Shown: positions 5,645 through 8,658 of the stretch, in pieces | Numbering within the stretch: the stretch's first letter is position 1 | How the letters are laid out: each line of letters opens with the position of its first letter | From: Clostridia bacterium | GTDB lineage: Bacteria > Bacillota > Clostridia > Oscillospirales > Acutalibacteraceae | DNA length: 8,658 bases | Assembly (NCBI GenBank): GCA_900763035.1 | Contig: CAAFIS010000208.1 | Location: 1-8,658 of the forward strand | Reading direction: 5' to 3' | Translations under genes and position numbers: made by a program | Notes under the pieces: model-generated | What the model was told of the DNA's origin: nothing | What the model saw: only the letters and a program-made list of their open reading frames with translations | The model's database searches: none

Positions 5645-6205
5645 TCATGCGTTATCCGTTACCTTCGTTTTTTTCGGATCGCCCGCGTTATCCACGGGCG
5701 TCAGCAGCTGCACGTCGGAGAACTGCACCTCCAGTCCTTCCTGCGGTGCGGTCAGCGTGCGCGGCAGGCCGGTGGCCGGGTCGCACACCAGGGTGTACTG
5801 CGTATCGCCGTCCTGTACCTCCAGCGTCAGGCCGTCGTCGCGCCGCACGGTGGCGGACGTGGCGGACAGTGCCCGCTGCAGGCAGGCGATCAGCGCACCG
5901 TGCGGCACCCTTTCCGGATCGACGGAGATGCTCATGCCGCCAAGCTCCATCGTCAGCTTGCTGCCGTCGATGGCCAGCGCCATGCCGGACAGCGAAGCGG
6001 GCTCCGCCAGCGTCAGCAGCAGCCGCCCCTCCTCGGTGCGGCTGAGCTGTCCGGACAGCGACAGGCCGTCGAACGTCATGGCCACCCGGCAGGTGAACCC
6101 GTCGGTCACGGGCTGCACGCTGCTCTGTCCCCGCCCGCAGGCGGACAGCAGACAGATCGGCAGGCAAAGCAGAAAACGAAGCAGCGCGCAAAGCCGTTTT
6201 TTCAT
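5645..6205 (-). CDS. Small lipoprotein, possibly LolA/GerS-like
   Basis: A 186-residue protein with a lipoprotein signal peptide: MKKRLCALLRF, a hydrophobic core and the lipobox LLSAC with Cys23 as the lipidated residue. The mature part should sit on the outer face of the cytoplasmic membrane. It alternates short beta-like stretches (TCRVAMTFDGLSLSG, GRLLLTLAEPASLSGMALAID, SKLTMELGGMSISVD), reminiscent of the LolA-like fold of clostridial lipoproteins such as GerS and YdcC; this is a resemblance, not a firm assignment. The ATG was chosen because GGGAG lies 9 nt upstream and the signal peptide begins there; a TTG at 6229 would add eight non-hydrophobic residues. It starts 13 nt after nnr and its ribosome site touches the nnr stop, so the two genes are almost certainly co-transcribed. 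In relatives an nnr/LolA-like pair is often followed by alr; here debris follows. Confidence 0.8.
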   Translation of the reverse strand: MKKRLCALLRFLLCLPICLLSACGRGQSSVQPVTDGFTCRVAMTFDGLSLSGQLSRTEEGRLLLTLAEPASLSGMALAIDGSKLTMELGGMSISVDPERVPHGALIACLQRALSATSATVRRDDGLTLEVQDGDTQYTLVCDPATGLPRTLTAPQEGLEVQFSDVQLLTPVDNAGDPKKTKVTDNA

Positions 6206-6218
6206 ATGAACAGGCTCC

Positions 6219-7772
6219 CTATTTCTCAAATTTCAGAAACAGGTGTCCCAGCTCCCCGATCAGATCGCTCGGCAGCATGGCGTGCTGCGACAGGCGGGCC
6301 GCGGCGGCATCGCCCGCCGCACCGTGCAGATACACGCCGCAAGCGGCGGCATAGTACGGCTCGATCCCCTGCGCGACCAGTGCGCCGATGATCCCGGCCA
6401 GCACGTCACCGCTGCCGCCGGTCGCCATGCCGGGGTTGCCGGTCTCGTTGCACAGTAGGGCGCGGCCGGAGGCGGTCACCAGCGTGCGGTGTCCCTTGAG
6501 CACCAGCGTCACGCCGTGATCGTCGGCAAAACGTCGGGCGATCTCCTCGCGGTGGCGCTGCACCTCGGCCGTCGGCACGTCCAGCAGACGCGCCATCTCG
6601 CCGGGGTGAGGGGTCAAGATCAGCGGAGCAGGCGCTGTTTCCGCTAACAGCATATGCGTCGACAGCGCATTTATGCCGTCGGCATCCAGCACGACGGGAC
6701 AGCGCGCGCGCCCGCACACGGTGCCCACCAGCTGCGCGATCGCCTCGCCGCGGCCAAGGCCGCAGCCCATCACCACGGCGTTCGCGGTGCGCAGCGGCTC
6801 GTCCAGCACATCCTCCGCCTCGGCAGACAGCTGCCCCTGCGGTGTTTCCGGCAGCGGCAAAAACACCGCCTCCGGCAGCGCGCCCGCCAGCAGCGGATAC
6901 ACGCTGCGCGGCACGGCCAGCCGCACCAGCCCCGCGCCGCTGCGCAACGCGCCGCGCGCACACAGCAGCGCCGCGCCCGCCATGCCGTAGCTGCCCGCCA
7001 CGATCAGCACCTGTCCGAACGTGCCCTTGTGGCTGTCCGCCGGACGCGGCGGCAGGCAGCCCGCCACCAGCTCCTCAGTGATGCGGCTCTGCCCCAATAC
7101 GCGGTCGATCAGCGCATCGTCGATGCCGATGGGCAGCACGCGCACCTCGCCGCAGCCGTCATCAAGCCCCGCCTTCATCGCCGTGAAGGTCAGCGTCACG
7201 TCCGGGCGGAACGCGTCCGGATCGTTCTCGCCGCCGCACGTGCGCCCGCTGGGCATGTCGATCGCCACGCGCAGGCCGTCGGCCATGTTCATTTGCTGTA
7301 TCAGCGGGCGCACGCTCTCCGGCAGCTCCCCGTGGAAACCGATGCCGTACAGGCAGTCCACCACGATGTCCGCCGTGCGCACCGCGCTGCGGCAGATATA
7401 CGGCTCGTCCTCATGATCGAGCAGGCTGACCTCTGCCCGCCCCTGCAAGCGCGAGAGGGCATCGGCCGCGATCTGCGTGACGGGCCGTCCGCACGCCAAG
7501 ATCACGGTCACCTCCGCCGTCACGGCCAGCTGCCGTGCGATCACGAAGCCGTCGCCGCCGTTGTTGCCGCGCCCGCACACGATCGCCACGCGCACCGGCG
7601 CGTCCGGCTTGCCCGCCGCGCGCCACGCCGCCATGATCTCACCGATGCGGGCGCGCAGATCCTCCGCTGCCGCCTGCCCGGCGCGCCCCATCAGCGTGGC
7701 GAAGCTGACGCCCGTTTCCTCCACCGCCAGCTGTTCGATCCGGCGCATATCCGCCGCCGTCGCCGCTTTCAT
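6219..7772 (-). CDS. nnr: Bifunctional NAD(P)H-hydrate epimerase / ADP-dependent dehydratase
   Basis: A 517-residue cytosolic repair enzyme. Its N-terminal half interconverts R and S forms of hydrated NADH/NADPH and its C-terminal half dehydrates the S form back to NAD(P)H using ADP. Epimerase (about 1-220): GRGNNGGDGF at 67-76, VVDCLYGIGFHG with Asp139, and AIDMPSG at 170-176. Dehydratase (about 235-517): HKGTFGQVLIVAGS at 248-261, LDADGINAL at 362-370, LTPHPGEMARLL at 386-397, LKG at 425-427, and GNPGMATGGSGDVLAG at 445-460 with catalytic Asp456. All key motifs are present and the length equals that of the E. coli fusion. Two ATGs are close: 7772 (AAAGGA 10 nt upstream) is preferred; 7778 would add two residues. 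The upstream gene ends 70 nt away with a hairpin between, and the lipoprotein gene follows after 13 nt. Confidence 0.95.
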   Translation of the reverse strand: MKAATAADMRRIEQLAVEETGVSFATLMGRAGQAAAEDLRARIGEIMAAWRAAGKPDAPVRVAIVCGRGNNGGDGFVIARQLAVTAEVTVILACGRPVTQIAADALSRLQGRAEVSLLDHEDEPYICRSAVRTADIVVDCLYGIGFHGELPESVRPLIQQMNMADGLRVAIDMPSGRTCGGENDPDAFRPDVTLTFTAMKAGLDDGCGEVRVLPIGIDDALIDRVLGQSRITEELVAGCLPPRPADSHKGTFGQVLIVAGSYGMAGAALLCARGALRSGAGLVRLAVPRSVYPLLAGALPEAVFLPLPETPQGQLSAEAEDVLDEPLRTANAVVMGCGLGRGEAIAQLVGTVCGRARCPVVLDADGINALSTHMLLAETAPAPLILTPHPGEMARLLDVPTAEVQRHREEIARRFADDHGVTLVLKGHRTLVTASGRALLCNETGNPGMATGGSGDVLAGIIGALVAQGIEPYYAAACGVYLHGAAGDAAAARLSQHAMLPSDLIGELGHLFLKFEK

Positions 7773-7800
7773 CCTCATCCCGTCCTTTCGATAAAGCAAG

Positions 7801-7835
7801 CGGGGCCGCCGCGCATTTTTTGCGCGGCAGCCCCG
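7801..7835 (-). terminator. Long GC-rich hairpin between the membrane-protein gene and nnr
   Basis: CGGGGC-C-GCCGCGCA (7801-7815) pairs with TGCGCGGC-A-GCCCCG (7821-7835): 14 pairs with one mismatch and a five-base loop. It begins 7 bases after the stop of the upstream gene. On the minus strand the stem is followed by CTTGCTTTATC, only moderately T-rich, so it may be a partial terminator or an RNA-protecting element in a read-through transcript. No separate nnr promoter fits in the 70-nt gap. Confidence 0.5.
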
Positions 7836-7842
7836 TGAAGGT

Positions 7843-8379
7843 TCATTTCAGCGACAGCCCCTGCTCGCGCAATGCGCGGTCGGTATCCAGACTGACGAGC
7901 TTCTGCAGCCCGGCATAGATCGCGCGCAGCACGCGCTCGTCCGGGCGGATGATCACCAGCGTGTGGCCGTTCTTTTTGCTGTGATAGGTGAAATACCACA
8001 GCCCGCTCTCGGCCGCGGAGGGCGCGGCCACCAGCGTGCGCTGGAACGTGCCCTTTGCTCCGCGCGCAGGGTCGTACGGCAGCAGGCACTCCAGCTTGCT
8101 GCCGGAAACGGACACCTGACGCTTGCGCTTGCGCTTGCCGATGATCTCGTCGATGTCGATGTAGCCGTTGGTGACGGAATACTCATACTCGCGGTTCTGC
8201 GCCGTGATGGCGTAAAACGCGCCTACGCCCGCCAGCAACGCCAGCATCAGCCCGATCATCCCCAAAAACAAAAAGCCGACGACCAGCACCAGCAGCACGC
8301 CCAGCACGCAGCCGAAGATGACCGCGAATTCCTTCGCGCCCTTTTTCTTTTGCACGATCTGTTCGATGAACGTATCCAT
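7843..8379 (-). CDS. Two-helix membrane protein of unknown function (DUF6106-like)
   Basis: A 178-residue protein. A short amphipathic, lysine-rich start (MDTFIEQIVQKKKGAKEF) is followed by two adjacent membrane helices at about 18-40 and 41-60, then a soluble domain that is probably cytosolic, given the positive residues flanking the helices. The soluble part contains EYEYSVTNGYIDIDEIIGKRKRKRQVSVSG, a beta-rich stretch with a strongly basic GKRKRKR loop (81-87), and a later LWYFTYHSKKNGHTLVIIRPDE. I recall similar proteins in gut clostridia annotated as DUF6106, some of whose shape suggests a PH-like fold; I am not sure of the assignment. The start follows GGAGG 7 nt upstream and the strong promoter at 8428-8456; the open frame upstream of 8379 is not hydrophobic and crosses that promoter. 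It is first in a unit continuing to nnr. Confidence 0.82.
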   Translation of the reverse strand: MDTFIEQIVQKKKGAKEFAVIFGCVLGVLLVLVVGFLFLGMIGLMLALLAGVGAFYAITAQNREYEYSVTNGYIDIDEIIGKRKRKRQVSVSGSKLECLLPYDPARGAKGTFQRTLVAAPSAAESGLWYFTYHSKKNGHTLVIIRPDERVLRAIYAGLQKLVSLDTDRALREQGLSLK

Positions 8380-8391
8380 AATGCCCCTCCT

Positions 8392-8409
8392 GCGGCGGGC
8401 GTTCGCCGC
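8392..8409 (-). other. Leader hairpin before the two-helix membrane protein gene
   Basis: GCGGCG and CGCCGC pair around a six-base loop in the short leader, ending one base before the AGGAGG ribosome site. It could limit ribosome access, but the stem is short. Confidence 0.35.
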
Positions 8410-8415
8410 CCTGCC

Positions 8416-8456
8416 CGATATATATCGATTATAACCGCTGCAAGCGGGTTTTGCAA
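8416..8456 (-). promoter_or_regulatory. Strong sigma-A promoter with start-site palindrome
   Basis: On the minus strand TTGCAA (8451-8456), a 17-base spacer and a perfect TATAAT (8428-8433). Immediately downstream lies the 12-base palindrome CGATATATATCG (8416-8427), centred about where transcription should start. This promoter most likely serves the membrane protein gene and, by read-through, nnr and the lipoprotein gene. Confidence 0.8.
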
Positions 8457-8486
8457 GCCCTTTGCACCGGATACGAAAAAAGTTTA

Positions 8487-8518
8487 CATTTTCGGGCGGG
8501 GCTTCGGTCATTTTCGGG
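8487..8518. repeat. Ten-base direct repeat upstream of the promoter
   Basis: CATTTTCGGG occurs at 8487-8496 and again at 8509-8518, 22 bases apart, which is about two turns of the helix. The pair lies about 30-60 bases upstream of the -35 box, in the gap between two minus-strand genes. It could be an activator site or chance. Confidence 0.4.
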
Positions 8519-8532
8519 GCAGGAACAGGAGG

Positions 8533-8658
8533 TCAGCCGTTTTCGGCCGCGTCGGCGATATGCCGCGCGATCCGCGAAAGCGCAAGCTCCAGCGGCTCGG
8601 CACAATCCGCCGGCACGTGGCCGAAAAACCGCAGCGACGTTTCCAGCGTGAGGGGGCC
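8533..8658 (-). CDS. C-terminal 41 residues of an unrecognised protein (gene runs off the right edge)
   Basis: The minus-strand frame from the window edge to a TGA at 8533-8535 gives a tail beginning GPLTLETSLRFFGHVPAD and ending ARHIADAAENG. Codon use is GC-rich at third positions like the neighbours, and the frame is open to the edge with a clean gap before the next gene, so I take it as the end of a real gene. The tail looks helical and acidic at the end. I do not recognise the family. No hairpin-type terminator is evident after it, although a TTTTTT run occurs at about 8475-8480 on the minus strand. Confidence 0.5.
   Translation of the reverse strand, partial: GPLTLETSLRFFGHVPADCAEPLELALSRIARHIADAAENG

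Noticed and set aside
5415..6209. The plus-strand frame from 5415 as an intact protein of over 260 residues
   Set aside because: After the frameshift near 5538 the residues are unrelated to the BlaI family and run antisense to the lipoprotein gene.
6654..7838. Plus-strand open frame of 394 codons opposite nnr
   Set aside because: Histidine/arginine/alanine-rich shadow of nnr with no motifs or ribosome site.
8380..8511. Upstream extension of the two-helix membrane protein to an ATG at 8511
   Set aside because: The extension crosses a perfect TATAAT promoter and the ribosome site at 8379, and adds 44 residues of mixed, arginine-rich sequence.
1..8658. CRISPR arrays, tRNA/rRNA genes, complete insertion sequences, riboswitches
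   Set aside because: No regularly spaced repeats, no cloverleaf or rRNA-like stretch, no transposase reading frame and no recognisable riboswitch core were seen on either strand by eye.

Overview
The window is GC-rich DNA from a spore-forming member of the Firmicutes, most likely a gut-type clostridium of the Oscillospiraceae group. The taxonomic guess rests on the sporulation protease SpoIVB, the Shine-Dalgarno-led short intergenic spacing, and the small families present (zinc-ribbon/TM2, DUF2752, a short two-helix membrane protein). It is inference, not a database match. All intact genes lie on the minus strand, so transcription runs from the right edge of the window to the left.

Right part (8658 to about 5550, read leftwards): the tail of an unrecognised gene, then a strong sigma-A promoter driving a small two-helix membrane protein, the bifunctional NAD(P)H-hydrate repair enzyme Nnr, and a small lipoprotein. 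The last two genes are 13 nt apart. The unit closes with a hairpin and T tract. In related bacteria nnr and a LolA/GerS-like lipoprotein often sit beside acpS and alr; neither is present here.

Middle (about 5550 to 5141): roughly 400 bases of gene debris. On the plus strand there is a well-formed promoter with two operator-like dyads, followed by a broken BlaI/MecI-type repressor gene that has an internal deletion and a frameshift. Back to back with it on the minus strand is the last 28 codons of what looks like a sugar ABC-transporter permease. This is the most unusual part of the window.

Left part (5140 to 1, read leftwards): spoIVB (sporulation signalling protease, all three catalytic residues present), pyk (pyruvate kinase, with its own promoter and two possible starts), a DUF2752 membrane protein, a double zinc-ribbon/TM2 membrane protein, alaX (trans-editing of mischarged alanyl-tRNA), and the 5' end of yebC with its own promoter. 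These are mainly housekeeping genes in short, probably partly independent transcription units.

I found no RNA genes, CRISPR arrays, complete mobile elements or clearly new defence or biosynthetic system. The points worth a second look are the debris region with its surviving operators, a plus-facing terminator lying between two minus-strand genes, and the pyk start region.
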